Numbered from the stretch's first letter, positions 42,266-50,760 are shown. The stretch: 64,000 nucleotides of DNA from Lachnospiraceae bacterium UBA3633 (GCA_002374095.1 DFKY01000010.1:115901-179900), one strand, 5' to 3'. The notes: generated from the sequence alone by a model not told the origin. Numbers and translations are program-made.

Positions 42266-42529
42266 TTAAGACATCTTGTCAACTTTTTTTTGTAAGCGAC
42301 TTACTTTTCTGGCAGCATTGTTCTTATGGAATACACCTTTACTTGCCGCCATATCAATAGCCTTTGTAGCATCAATTAGCATTTTTTTAGCATCATCCTT
42401 TTTGCCGCTTTTTACTAGTGCATCAATATTTTTAGTATACATCTTGATTTGTGATTTTTTAACCTTATTACGTTCTGTCTTAGTTTTTGTGACTTTGATG
42501 CGCTTTTTAGCACTTTTGATATTTGCCAT
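42266..42529 (-). CDS. rpsT: 30S ribosomal protein S20
   Basis: An 87-residue basic protein beginning MANIKSAKKRIKVTKTK and containing GVFHKNNAARKVSRLQKKV, typical of S20. It is the only ribosomal protein gene on the minus strand in this window. Ribosome site AGGAGTG precedes the ATG. Confidence 0.96.
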   Translation of the reverse strand: MANIKSAKKRIKVTKTKTERNKVKKSQIKMYTKNIDALVKSGKKDDAKKMLIDATKAIDMAASKGVFHKNNAARKVSRLQKKVDKMS

Positions 42530-42619
42530 ATCACACTCCTAATATAATAAACTCATGAAACAAGACACGGATTATTTCACGATATAAATGATACAAAAAA
42601 AAAGAGGAAAAGTCAAGGT

Positions 42620-43141
42620 ATGAAAGTGAATGTAAAACTGATTGTTAGAGGAGCGCTTTATGTAGCATTATTTGTGATACTCAGTATCTACGGCACGATT
42701 AATTTGCAAAATTTAAAGATTACTGTTCAAAACTTTCCTATATATGTGGCAGCAATCACTCTTGGTGCTATACCTGGTGCACTTGTAGGATTTACAGGAA
42801 TGTTTGTGAATCAACTTTTGACATATGGTTTTACTGCCACGACACTTTTCTGGGTATTACCTCAGACAATTCTTGGAGCAGTATGCGGATATATATTTGA
42901 AAAGAATCTTGTGAAAATTAATGATACACAGAAGTTTTTTGTCTGCATATTAGTTTTACAACTTATGGTCACGATACTTAATACTTTAATTTATGCTCTT
43001 GATGCTTTTATATATGGATATTTTAATTATCTTATAATCTTTGGGCCAATTGTTATAAAGATTATGATATCTATACTTACTGGGATTGTATTTTCAATAT
43101 TACTTCCTATCGTAGTAAAAATTGAAAAAAAAATACATTGA
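42620..43141 (+). CDS. ECF transporter S component
   Basis: A 173-residue protein with about six hydrophobic segments. The block LQNLKITVQNFPIYVAAITLGAIPGALVGFTGMFVNQLL is typical of ECF vitamin-binding S components. The vitamin cannot be assigned by eye. It depends on a shared ECF ATPase/EcfT module elsewhere. The end of the gene overlaps the terminator stem of the opposing tRNA-Pro gene. Confidence 0.78.
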   Translation: MKVNVKLIVRGALYVALFVILSIYGTINLQNLKITVQNFPIYVAAITLGAIPGALVGFTGMFVNQLLTYGFTATTLFWVLPQTILGAVCGYIFEKNLVKINDTQKFFVCILVLQLMVTILNTLIYALDAFIYGYFNYLIIFGPIVIKIMISILTGIVFSILLPIVVKIEKKIH

Positions 43142-43168
43142 CCCCATGATAAATCATAAAATCAATGT
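43126..43168 (-). terminator. Terminator of tRNA-Pro
   Basis: On the minus strand ACATTGA and TCAATGT, with an inner ATGAT/ATCAT, form a two-part stem followed by a long T run. It lies over the stop codon of the ECF S-component gene. Confidence 0.75.
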
Positions 43169-43171
43169 AAG

Positions 43172-43246
43172 TCGGGGTGACAGGACTCGAACTTGCGACC
43201 CCCTGGTCCCAAACCAGGTGCTCTAGCCAAACTGAGCTACACCCCG
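43172..43246 (-). tRNA. tRNA-Pro (anticodon TGG)
   Basis: A 75-nt cloverleaf on the minus strand. The acceptor CGGGGTG/CACCCCG includes the C1-G72 pair typical of bacterial tRNA-Pro, followed by discriminator A. The D stem is GCTC/GAGC, and the anticodon arm CCTGG-TTTGGGA-CCAGG gives TGG. The T arm GCAAG-TTCGAGT-CCTGT has one A-C mismatch (52:62) and one G-T pair. CCA is not encoded. Confidence 0.93.
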
Positions 43247-43257
43247 AAACCTAAACT

Positions 43258-43286
43258 ATCATAACACATAATTATAAAAAAGTCAA
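43258..43286 (-). promoter_or_regulatory. Promoter of tRNA-Pro
   Basis: On the minus strand TTGACT (43286-43281), 17 bases, TATGAT (43263-43258). The start would be about six bases before the mature tRNA 5' end. Confidence 0.75.
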
Positions 43287-43303
43287 ATATATAGGAGACT
43301 AAA

Positions 43304-44680
43304 ATGAACAAAAAATCGGTAATTTTATTTATACTTTTTGTGGCGATAACGTCGGTTTATATGTATTTTTATGATACTGTATATGATTTTGTAAGAGACT
43401 TATATAACCAAAACATAAATAATACCGATTATCTTTATGGTGAAGCAGTTGGTGAAAAAGGTAAGATTTCACTAAAAATAAGGGTTGATAATTCTAAAAC
43501 CATAAAAGAAGTTATAGTTTTAGAACATTCGGATAGTGATATAGCAATCAATGCACTTCAGAAGTTGATTACTAATTCTCTTGACAAGCAGTATTATAGT
43601 GAGATTGATACTGTGAGTGGCGCTACAGATACGAGTAGTACGTATATATCAATTATAAAAGATTTGCTTGGCGAGCCCATTGAATATGTAGATGAAACTA
43701 AAGAAGAGAGAGTGTCTATAGATGATCCAGACTTAGGCATTGCACTTGATCGAATAGTTGTAAATCCAGGTGGACTTAAATCTGGAATAGGTGGATATGT
43801 ATACAATAGATTCCAAGATGCAGATTATGATCACAATGGAGTGCTTTCCACCAATGAATACATCTGTGCTGTGTTGCTTGATGAAGAAAATAATATAATT
43901 GATGTAACTTTTGACCATATACCAAGCAATATCAATTTTGATATGTATGGAAGTGTGCCAACAGGTGGAGCTAAAGCTTATACTTTTATATCTGACAAGT
44001 CAAAAATTGACTTTAATGGAATTATCAATGATGGGAATTCTATTGATGTGTATGCTTTTGAAAAACAAATTATTGATCTTAAAAATATGAAATCAATAAA
44101 TTATGCATATGGCAATATTAAAGCTTATGCACCATACCTTGAAGCACTTTCCAATGCAATTGATAATTCAAGATTTATTGGAGCTGATTATGGAGATAGA
44201 CTTGGTGTATCTGTGAGCAAAATATTAAAAAAGAGAGATATAAAAGATGCTACATCTACAAGTGACGGCAAAGTGGATTTTACATCAAGTTATTGCATGA
44301 TAACGAGCGATAAAGATGGCAAAATAAGTTCATGTATGTTTGACAATGTTGCCAACCGAGTAGTACTTACAAATACTGGACAAATACTTGGTAGCCGTGA
44401 GAAAGAAATATTTACATTAAATGAGCTTTCTGATACATCAAAATACACAAGAATAGACCTTTCAAAGTTTAACTTAAAACTTGAATACAATGTGCTTGGA
44501 GACTATATAAGAGGAAAGACTGTTGACGACATGCTTTCTTATATATCACTTTATACGGATGATCGTGGCATGGCACTTGACGAATATTCTTTTAGGGACT
44601 TAAAAGATATAGATTTCGTCGAAATTATAGATTTACTCAGCAAAGCCTATATTGACTCTATAGCTATAGTTGCCAAGTAA
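43304..44680 (+). CDS. Membrane-anchored FMN-binding domain protein with an EF-hand-like loop
   Basis: A 458-residue protein with ribosome site AGGAGA. One N-terminal membrane helix (~5-22) is followed by an FMN_bind-type domain ending in DTVSGATDTSSTYI (~105-118). There a Thr of the SGATxTS motif is normally the site of covalent FMN attachment by ApbE in NqrC/RnfG-like proteins. Residues 174-185 (DYDHNGVLSTNE) fit an EF-hand calcium loop exactly. A second, diverged FMN_bind-like part follows (~190-400). It probably acts outside the cell in flavin-based electron transfer; the partner is unknown. ApbE is not in view. Confidence 0.75.
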   Translation: MNKKSVILFILFVAITSVYMYFYDTVYDFVRDLYNQNINNTDYLYGEAVGEKGKISLKIRVDNSKTIKEVIVLEHSDSDIAINALQKLITNSLDKQYYSEIDTVSGATDTSSTYISIIKDLLGEPIEYVDETKEERVSIDDPDLGIALDRIVVNPGGLKSGIGGYVYNRFQDADYDHNGVLSTNEYICAVLLDEENNIIDVTFDHIPSNINFDMYGSVPTGGAKAYTFISDKSKIDFNGIINDGNSIDVYAFEKQIIDLKNMKSINYAYGNIKAYAPYLEALSNAIDNSRFIGADYGDRLGVSVSKILKKRDIKDATSTSDGKVDFTSSYCMITSDKDGKISSCMFDNVANRVVLTNTGQILGSREKEIFTLNELSDTSKYTRIDLSKFNLKLEYNVLGDYIRGKTVDDMLSYISLYTDDRGMALDEYSFRDLKDIDFVEIIDLLSKAYIDSIAIVAK

Positions 44681-44685
44681 AAAAC

Positions 44686-44714
44686 TTGACAACACCCAAC
44701 TTATATGTTATCAT
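44686..44714 (+). promoter_or_regulatory. Promoter of the ylxM-rpsP operon
   Basis: Consensus TTGACA (44686-44691), 17 bases, TATCAT (44709-44714). The start is expected near 44721, at the foot of a small hairpin (AAGCACTT/AAGTGCTT) with a seven-T run that ends directly at the ATG of ylxM. Confidence 0.8.
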
Positions 44715-44740
44715 AATAAAGCACTTTAAGTGCTTTTTTT

Positions 44741-45073
44741 ATGGAAGATATTTTCAAAAAATCTATACTATATGATCTTTATGGTGGACTTTTGTCAAGA
44801 AATCAGAAAGTAGTATATGAATACCATGTGCTTGATGATTTATCTTTTTCTGAGATAGGAGAAGAACTGAAAATTTCGAGACAGGCAGCATATGATCTAT
44901 ATAAGCTTGCTGATAAAAAACTTAAAGATATTGATTCAAAACTTTTACTGAGTGAGAGACTAAAAGATATAGAGAAGCTTGCGACTTCCATAAAGAAGAA
45001 AACTAAAGATCGGACGATTATTAATTTATCTGATAAAATAATCAAAAATGTTTTAAAAGGAGGAAATAACTAA
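44741..45073 (+). CDS. ylxM: YlxM/p13 family DNA-binding protein
   Basis: A 110-residue sigma-70-region-4-like protein (LLSRNQKVVYEYHVLDDLSFSEIGEELKISRQAAYDLYKLADKKL). YlxM is usually encoded with ffh (signal recognition particle); here rpsP follows at once and ffh is missing from this spot. No Shine-Dalgarno precedes the ATG; only a hairpin and a U-run do. Confidence 0.88.
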   Translation: MEDIFKKSILYDLYGGLLSRNQKVVYEYHVLDDLSFSEIGEELKISRQAAYDLYKLADKKLKDIDSKLLLSERLKDIEKLATSIKKKTKDRTIINLSDKIIKNVLKGGNN

Positions 45074-45319
45074 ATGGCAGTAAAAATTCGTCTAAAAAAA
45101 CTTGGACACACTCACAATGCATTTTATAGAGTGGTGGTTGCTGATTCGCATTATCCAAGAGATGGTAGATTTATCGAGGAGATAGGTTACTACAATCCTT
45201 ATAAAGAACCATCAGAGATTAAAATCAATGCTGATGCTTGCAAGAAATGGTTACAAAATGGTGCTAAACCTACAGAGACTGTTGGGAAACTCTTGAAGGC
45301 TTCAGGAATCTCTATCTAA
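45074..45319 (+). CDS. rpsP: 30S ribosomal protein S16
   Basis: An 81-residue protein starting MAVKIRLKKLGHTHNAFYRVVVADSHYPRDGRFIEEIGYYNP, a clear S16. It follows the ylxM stop codon without a gap, with ribosome site AAAGGAGG inside the end of ylxM. Confidence 0.97.
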   Translation: MAVKIRLKKLGHTHNAFYRVVVADSHYPRDGRFIEEIGYYNPYKEPSEIKINADACKKWLQNGAKPTETVGKLLKASGISI

Positions 45320-45329
45320 GGAGATTTAT

Positions 45330-45557
45330 ATGAAAGACATTTTAGAATACATAGTTAAGACACTTGTAAGGAATAAAGACAAAGTATCCATAACAGAAGA
45401 AAAAGATGGCAATTTTATAAGATACATTGTTGAAGTAGACCGTGATGATTTTGGCAAGGTTATAGGACATGAAGGAAAGATAGCAAAAGATATCCGCACT
45501 ATCATGGGCGCTATAGCAACTATGAAAGAAGTAAAAGTTGTGATTGACATTCGATGA
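45330..45557 (+). CDS. khpA: KH-domain RNA-binding protein KhpA
   Basis: A 75-residue protein with a single KH domain: IRYIVEVDRDDFGKVIGHEGKIAKDIRTIM, containing the GxxG loop (GHEG). KhpA pairs with KhpB to bind RNAs linked to cell division in Firmicutes. It overlaps rimM by four bases. Confidence 0.93.
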   Translation: MKDILEYIVKTLVRNKDKVSITEEKDGNFIRYIVEVDRDDFGKVIGHEGKIAKDIRTIMGAIATMKEVKVVIDIR

Positions 45558-46078
45558 AGAAGTATTTTAGAATTGGCGAAATTATATCACTTCATGGCAT
45601 AAAAGGCGAAGTGAAAGTGTATCCGATGACTGATGACATGAAGAGGTTTGATAAGCTTGATAGTTTTTATATACTTGACTCTATAGATGCGGATGATGCT
45701 GATTTTGTAGATGGGATTCTTTATAAAAAAGAAAATGTGAAGTACTTAAGAAACACAGTAGTACTAAAGATTAAAGGCTTTGACACTATAGATGATGCGA
45801 GAAAACTTATAAAGAAAAACATCTATGTGAGTAGAGAAAATGCTATAGCACTTGCGAAGAGTGAGTATTATACTCTAGATCTTATAGGATGTACAGCATA
45901 TCATGACAATGAAAGACTTGGGGAAATAGTAGATGTGCTTAAAACCAAGGCTCATGATATACTAAGTGTTTCATGTAGTGGGAAGGAAATGCTTGTACCA
46001 TTTGTTGATGAGTATATAGAGTCAGTCGATGTAAAAGAAGGCGTAGTTAAAATTCGGTTAGTAGAAGGTTTGGTTTGA
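45554..46078 (+). CDS. rimM: Ribosome maturation factor RimM
   Basis: A 174-residue protein starting MKKYFRIGEIISLHGIKGEVKVYPMTDD, with a C-terminal PRC-barrel (YYTLDLIGCTAYHDNERLGEIVDVL). It assists 30S head assembly with S19. It overlaps khpA and trmD by a few bases. Confidence 0.95.
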   Translation: MKKYFRIGEIISLHGIKGEVKVYPMTDDMKRFDKLDSFYILDSIDADDADFVDGILYKKENVKYLRNTVVLKIKGFDTIDDARKLIKKNIYVSRENAIALAKSEYYTLDLIGCTAYHDNERLGEIVDVLKTKAHDILSVSCSGKEMLVPFVDEYIESVDVKEGVVKIRLVEGLV

Positions 46079-46764
46079 AAATACATATTATGACGCTTTT
46101 CCCCAATATGTTTGAGAATTACTTAAAAGAAAGTCTTATAGGGAAGGCAATTGATAAAAAAATATTAAGTATTGATATCGTAAACATAAGAGACTATGCA
46201 TTAGGTAAGGCAAAAAGCGTAGATGACTATGTATATGGTGGCGGATCTGGTATGCTTATGCAAGTCAAACCAATTGTTGATTGCTATAGGGATATAGTAA
46301 AAGATAGGAAAGTTCCTACATATTACTTATCTCCAAGAGGAAAACTTTTTGATCAAAGTAGTGCCGTGAGTATGGCAAAATTTGAAGAGATAGTCTTTAT
46401 ATGTGGGCACTATGAAGGAATTGATGAAAGAGCAATCATACTTACTGGAGCAAAGGAAATATCAATAGGCGACTTTGTCCTTACTGGTGGTGAGCTTCCT
46501 TGCATGGTTGTAATTGATACTATGGCAAGATTTGTGGATGGAGTTTTGTCAAATTCTGAATCGGTAACTGATGAATCATTTAGTAATTTTTTACTTGAGT
46601 ACCCACAGTATTCAAGACCAAGTGATTTTGAAGGGTATAAAGTTCCTGAGATACTTTTGAGCGGCGATCACAAAAAAGTAGAAGAGTGGAGAAAAGAAAA
46701 ATCACTCGAGATCACTAAAGCAAATAGACCTGATTTATACGAAAAATATATTGAAAATAATTAG
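46075..46764 (+). CDS. trmD: tRNA (guanine-37-N1)-methyltransferase
   Basis: A 229-residue SPOUT enzyme with a TTG start that overlaps the rimM stop. It has YGGGSGMLMQVKP, YLSPRGKLFDQ, ICGHYEGIDERAI and IGDFVLTGGELP, the knotted AdoMet site of TrmD. Confidence 0.95.
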   Translation: MKIHIMTLFPNMFENYLKESLIGKAIDKKILSIDIVNIRDYALGKAKSVDDYVYGGGSGMLMQVKPIVDCYRDIVKDRKVPTYYLSPRGKLFDQSSAVSMAKFEEIVFICGHYEGIDERAIILTGAKEISIGDFVLTGGELPCMVVIDTMARFVDGVLSNSESVTDESFSNFLLEYPQYSRPSDFEGYKVPEILLSGDHKKVEEWRKEKSLEITKANRPDLYEKYIENN

Positions 46765-46777
46765 TTTGGAGGATATT

Positions 46778-47140
46778 ATGAATTCTATTATCAGAGCAAT
46801 TGAAGATGAGACACTCAGAAAAGAAAAACTATCTTTTAATGTAGGAGATAGTGTAAAAGTTCACAACTTAATTCGTGAAGGCGAGAAAGAAAGAGTGCAG
46901 ATTTATGAAGGAGTTGTGCTTAAGATTCAGGGTGGTGGCAATAGAGAGACATTTACAGTACGTAAGAATTCAAATGGTGTAGGTGTTGAGAAAACTTTCC
47001 CTGTAAATAGTCCTATGGTTGTAAAGGTTGAAGTTGTGCGTAAAGGAAAGGCAAGACGTGCAAAGCTTAACTACTTAAGAGATAGGATAGGTAAAGCTGC
47101 AAAAGTTAAAGAGCATATTGAAGAGACAGTAGAGGCATAG
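46778..47140 (+). CDS. rplS: 50S ribosomal protein L19
   Basis: The frame reads from 46751, but the ATG at 46778 follows GGAGGATATT and gives the normal L19 start MNSIIRAIEDETLRKE (120 residues). VGDSVKVHNLIREGEKERVQIYEGVVLKIQGGG and the basic C-terminus are diagnostic. Confidence 0.95.
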   Translation: MNSIIRAIEDETLRKEKLSFNVGDSVKVHNLIREGEKERVQIYEGVVLKIQGGGNRETFTVRKNSNGVGVEKTFPVNSPMVVKVEVVRKGKARRAKLNYLRDRIGKAAKVKEHIEETVEA

Positions 47141-47632
47141 TTGAATACCAATATTCTTATTAAATTTTGTCAGACGATTGCTGCTACTGTATTTGCGGTG
47201 GCATTTGCTTTCATCTTGATATATACTTTTTTTGCTGTGAGTCTTCAACAGGGTTTTAGCATGGCACCATATATCAACAATGGCAATATTGTCTTTGTAA
47301 ATCGTCTATATAAAAATTTCTTGCCACTTGAACGAAAAGATGTGATAGTTTTTAATTTATCAGGTCAAGAAAGCATACGAAGGATATATGGGCTTCCTGG
47401 AGAGACTGTAACTATAAGTAAGGGCAATATCTATATAGATGATGTGCTTATAGATGATTTTGATTTGAAAAATTCTTTGTCGTCAAATATTGAACAAAAT
47501 GTAAAACTTGGATCAGATGAGTATTATGTCCTTGGGGATAACTTGGATAGTTCCAATGACTCAAGGTTTTCTGATGTTGGCAATGTAAAAAGAGATATGA
47601 TAAAAGGCAAGGTTTGGCGAGTGATAAGATAG
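47141..47632 (+). CDS. lepB: Signal peptidase I-like protein with Arg at the catalytic Lys position
   Basis: A 163-residue protein with a TTG start directly after the rplS stop and a weak AGAGG site. One N-terminal membrane helix (~10-33) is followed by box B with the nucleophile Ser (QQGFSMAPYI, S40), box D SIRRIYGLPGETV, and box E DEYYVLGDNLDSSNDSRFSDVG. In SPase I, box D reads KR-x-x-GLPGD and the Lys is the general base. Here the codons are CGA AGG, giving R80-R81, so the Lys is replaced by Arg. The protein may be catalytically altered or inactive. The gene order (after rplS) is normal for lepB. Confidence 0.8.
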   Translation: MNTNILIKFCQTIAATVFAVAFAFILIYTFFAVSLQQGFSMAPYINNGNIVFVNRLYKNFLPLERKDVIVFNLSGQESIRRIYGLPGETVTISKGNIYIDDVLIDDFDLKNSLSSNIEQNVKLGSDEYYVLGDNLDSSNDSRFSDVGNVKRDMIKGKVWRVIR

Positions 47633-47635
47633 ACT

Positions 47636-48481
47636 ATGAATATTGAGTGGTATCCTGGACATATTGCAAAAGCCAGGAGAGAGATAAAAGAACATCTAAA
47701 AGAAGTCGATATTGTGATTGAGATAATAGACGCTCGTTGTCCATTATCTTCAATCGATTTTTTAAATGAAGAGATTAAAGGGAAAAAAAGACTTCTTATA
47801 ATCGCAAAATCAGATCTTGTGAGTAGAGATGACATTGAAAATAATATCCAAATTATAAAAGATAAAGCAAATGATGATATTGAGGTACTATCTCTTGATT
47901 GTAGAGATAATACTATAAAAAGGATAGTTGATAAAAAACTTGATATACTTTGTGATTTTCTATACAAAAAATACGAAAAAAAAGGCATATCAAATATAAA
48001 AATTAAAGCTCTTGTAGTAGGTATGCCAAATGTAGGAAAAAGTACATTTATTAATTCTTATATAAGAAAAAAGGTTAATAAGGTAGAAAATACGCCTGGA
48101 GTGACGAAGAAGCTACAGTGGGCAAAGGTAAGTGATAAGATATATCTTCTTGATACGCCTGGAGTTACAGTTCCAAAGTTTGTGAGAAGTGATGTGGGGA
48201 TTAATCTTGCACTTGTTGGTTCAATTAATGACGATATAGTCGATATGGAGTCACTGGCTTATGAATTTATTAAAAAGGTGTATAAAAAGTATAAAGCTTT
48301 ATTTATAAAGAGATATGATTTAAAAGACTTTGATGATGAAGATCCATTATCTGTGATGGATGCTATAGCGAGAAATGAACATATATTTAAAAAAAATAAT
48401 GAGATAGATTACGATAGGCTTTCGAAACTTATTATTACTGACTTTAGAAAAGGAAGACTTGGGAAGATTAGTTTAGAGTGA
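47636..48481 (+). CDS. rbgA: Ribosome biogenesis GTPase YlqF/RbgA
   Basis: A 281-residue circularly permuted GTPase. G4 (IAKSDL) comes before G1 (GMPNVGKSTFIN) and G3 (LDTPGVTVPKF). The N-terminus IEWYPGHIAKARREI is the family hallmark. RbgA assists late 50S assembly. It starts three bases after lepB. Confidence 0.94.
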   Translation: MNIEWYPGHIAKARREIKEHLKEVDIVIEIIDARCPLSSIDFLNEEIKGKKRLLIIAKSDLVSRDDIENNIQIIKDKANDDIEVLSLDCRDNTIKRIVDKKLDILCDFLYKKYEKKGISNIKIKALVVGMPNVGKSTFINSYIRKKVNKVENTPGVTKKLQWAKVSDKIYLLDTPGVTVPKFVRSDVGINLALVGSINDDIVDMESLAYEFIKKVYKKYKALFIKRYDLKDFDDEDPLSVMDAIARNEHIFKKNNEIDYDRLSKLIITDFRKGRLGKISLE

Positions 48482-48503
48482 TAAAGATAGTAAGGATGAT
48501 AAA

Positions 48504-49160
48504 GTGCCAATATCTATAGATGAAAAACTAAAGATTGAGAGAGAACGACTAAAAAGCTTATCAACATATGAAGAAAAGTTTTCTGACTATATTATTGGTG
48601 GGATTGATGAAGCTGGGAGAGGACCACTTGCTGGTCCGGTTGTTGCAGCATGTGTAGTGCTTGATAGGAGAGAAGAGATACTATATATCAATGACTCAAA
48701 AAAAGTAAGTGAGAAAAAAAGATATCTATTATATGATGAGATTATTGATAAATCATATGCATATGGTATAGGCATAGTAGATGAGAAAGTAATAGATGAT
48801 ATCAATATTCTTGAAGCTACTCATATCGCTATGAAAGAAGCATATGATAAAGCTAATAAGATGTATCGTGAAAAGTATAAGGCTTGCATAAATATGCTTT
48901 TTGTTGATGCGATCCACATAAAAAATGTAGATATAAAGCAAGTTAGCATAGTGCATGGAGATGCTTTATCTATATCTATAGCGGCGGCAAGTATTATTGC
49001 GAAAGTTACGAGAGATAGAATCATGATAGATTATGATAAACTATATCCCGAGTATGGCTTTGCGAAGCATAAAGGCTACGGGACGAAAAAGCATATCGAA
49101 GCACTACATAAGTATGGTAGATGCCCAATACATCGAGAGACATTTATATCATCAATATAG
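48504..49160 (+). CDS. rnhB: Ribonuclease HII
   Basis: A 218-residue enzyme with a GTG start after AAGGATG. It has GGIDEAGRGPLAGPVVAACV with the first catalytic Asp and Glu, NDSKKVSEKKR, and LFVDAIHI with another Asp; HKGYGTKKHIEAL is the C-terminal signature. Its TAG stop overlaps the left end of the MITE-like element, so the insertion may have supplied the stop or trimmed the tail. Confidence 0.95.
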   Translation: MPISIDEKLKIERERLKSLSTYEEKFSDYIIGGIDEAGRGPLAGPVVAACVVLDRREEILYINDSKKVSEKKRYLLYDEIIDKSYAYGIGIVDEKVIDDINILEATHIAMKEAYDKANKMYREKYKACINMLFVDAIHIKNVDIKQVSIVHGDALSISIAAASIIAKVTRDRIMIDYDKLYPEYGFAKHKGYGTKKHIEALHKYGRCPIHRETFISSI

Positions 49161-49271
49161 GGCACCTCGAAAAACTCCGTTTTTCGAGTGTGTGCCCAGC
49201 TGGAACATTAAATTCGTCGCATTTTATGAAAGCAAGCTTTCAAAAATGCTCCTTTTTAGAGGTTCCCTATA
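49156..49271. mobile_element. MITE-like element with TA-flanked terminal inverted repeats
   Basis: About 116 bases with ends TATAGGGCACCTC (49156-49168) and GAGGTTCCCTATA (49259-49271), inverted repeats differing at one base. Inside are two strong hairpins: GGGCAC-CTCGAAAAA/TTTTTCGAG-GTGCCC (49160-49197) and GGAAC-GCATTTT-GAAAGC/GCTTTC-AAAATGC-GTTCC (49202-49266). Ends of this kind with TA borders fit a non-autonomous relative of IS630/mariner elements. No transposase is encoded. The two hairpins may also act as a terminator or RNA-processing signal after rnhB. Confidence 0.65.
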
Positions 49272-49293
49272 ATTTTGAAAGTACACATAAAAA

Positions 49294-49641
49294 ATGATAA
49301 ATAAAAGAGAAGTAGGAGCATACTATGAAAAAATGGTATGCGAATACCTGAAAAAGAATAAATATAAGATAATCAATCGCAATTTTAGGTGCAAGATTGG
49401 AGAGATAGACATCATAGCAGAGGATGCAGGATATCTCTCATTTATAGAAGTAAAATATAGAGAAAAAGATAGCATTGCAAGCGGACTTTATGCTGTCGAT
49501 AAAAAGAAGCAGAAAACGATATATAATGTAGCTAAAATATATATGTCTCTATATAAGATTAGTGAAGATAGGCCATGTCGCTTTGATGTGGTTAGCGTAG
49601 ATGGAGACAATATAACTCTTATTAAAAATGCATTTCCATAA
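49294..49641 (+). CDS. YraN/UPF0102 family nuclease-like protein
   Basis: A 115-residue protein with the endonuclease-like fold: GAYYEKMVCEYLKKNKYKIINRNFRCKIGEIDIIAEDAGYLSFIEVKYR. The Glu-Asp-Glu-Lys residues (GEIDII ... FIEVK) match the restriction-endonuclease-like core. The function is unclear. It commonly follows rnhB, as here. Confidence 0.92.
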   Translation: MINKREVGAYYEKMVCEYLKKNKYKIINRNFRCKIGEIDIIAEDAGYLSFIEVKYREKDSIASGLYAVDKKKQKTIYNVAKIYMSLYKISEDRPCRFDVVSVDGDNITLIKNAFP

Positions 49642-49650
49642 GGAGGAATG

Positions 49651-50754
49651 ATGGGAAAGATATCACTTACAGGTGACAGACCTACTGGGAAACTTCATCT
49701 TGGACATTATGTTGGTTCACTTATGAATAGACTGAGCCTTCAAAATGATAAGACTTTTGATGAGATCTACATAATGATAGCAGATTCACAAGGTCTTACT
49801 GATAATTTTGATAACCCTAAAAAAGTACGTGATAATATAATTCAAGTAACTCTCGATTATCTTTCTATTGGACTTGACCCAGACCGTGTGACTATATGTG
49901 TGCAAAGTGCACTACCTGCACTTACAGAACTTACATTTTACTATATGAATCTTGTTACAGTGCCAAGACTTGAGAGAAATCCTACGGTAAAAAATGAGAT
50001 CCAGCTTCGTGGTTTTAATGATGGCGAAGGTGGGCTTCCAGTTGGATTTTTTACTTATCCTATAAGTCAAGCTGCTGATATCACTGCATTTGATGCAAAT
50101 GTTGTACCAGTTGGTGAAGATCAAAAACCAATGCTTGAACAATGTAGAGAGATAGTACATAAATTCAATACAATATATGGTGAAACTCTTGTAGAACCTC
50201 AAATAATGCTACCAAAGGACAAAAATGCTACAAGGCTTAAAGGCATAGATGGAAAAGAGAAGATGTCAAAATCTCTAAATAATGCAATATATCTGTCAGA
50301 GCCAGCAGACTCACTTAAAACTAAGGTCATGTCAATGTATACAGATGAAAATCATATCAATGTGAGTGACCCTGGAAAAGTAGAAGGAAATGTAGTGTTT
50401 AATTTTTTAGATGTATTTTCTGAAGATAGACATTTTGATGAGTATCTTAAAGACTATAAAAATCTTGATGAGATGAAAGAACATTATAGAAAAGGCGGAC
50501 TTGGTGATGTAAAGTGTAAAAAGTTTTTGCTTGCAATTCTTGAAGAAAAAATATCTAAATTTAGGGATGAAAGAAAGAAGTGGGAAGATAATCTTTCAGA
50601 TGTGTATGATATATTGTATGAAGGAACTAAAAAAGCAAAAGAAAAAACTTATGCAACATGTGAAAGAGTAAAAAAAGCAATGAAGATGGATTATTTTGCT
50701 GATAAAAAAATAATGATTGATGAGTGGCGATCTTATATAGTAGAGAAAGGTTAG
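49651..50754 (+). CDS. trpS: Tryptophanyl-tRNA synthetase
   Basis: Of two adjacent ATGs, 49651 is better spaced from AGGAGG (367 residues). Class I signatures are GDRPTGKLHLGHYVGSL (HIGH-type) and GKEKMSKSLNNAI (KMSKS). VPVGEDQKPMLEQCREI is diagnostic for TrpS. No T-box leader is visible. Confidence 0.95.
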   Translation: MGKISLTGDRPTGKLHLGHYVGSLMNRLSLQNDKTFDEIYIMIADSQGLTDNFDNPKKVRDNIIQVTLDYLSIGLDPDRVTICVQSALPALTELTFYYMNLVTVPRLERNPTVKNEIQLRGFNDGEGGLPVGFFTYPISQAADITAFDANVVPVGEDQKPMLEQCREIVHKFNTIYGETLVEPQIMLPKDKNATRLKGIDGKEKMSKSLNNAIYLSEPADSLKTKVMSMYTDENHINVSDPGKVEGNVVFNFLDVFSEDRHFDEYLKDYKNLDEMKEHYRKGGLGDVKCKKFLLAILEEKISKFRDERKKWEDNLSDVYDILYEGTKKAKEKTYATCERVKKAMKMDYFADKKIMIDEWRSYIVEKG

Positions 50755-50760
50755 ATTACA

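Noticed and set aside
49033..49272. 79-codon frame across the end of rnhB and the MITE-like element
   Set aside because: It overlaps rnhB in another frame and then reads the inverted-repeat element; no start signals.
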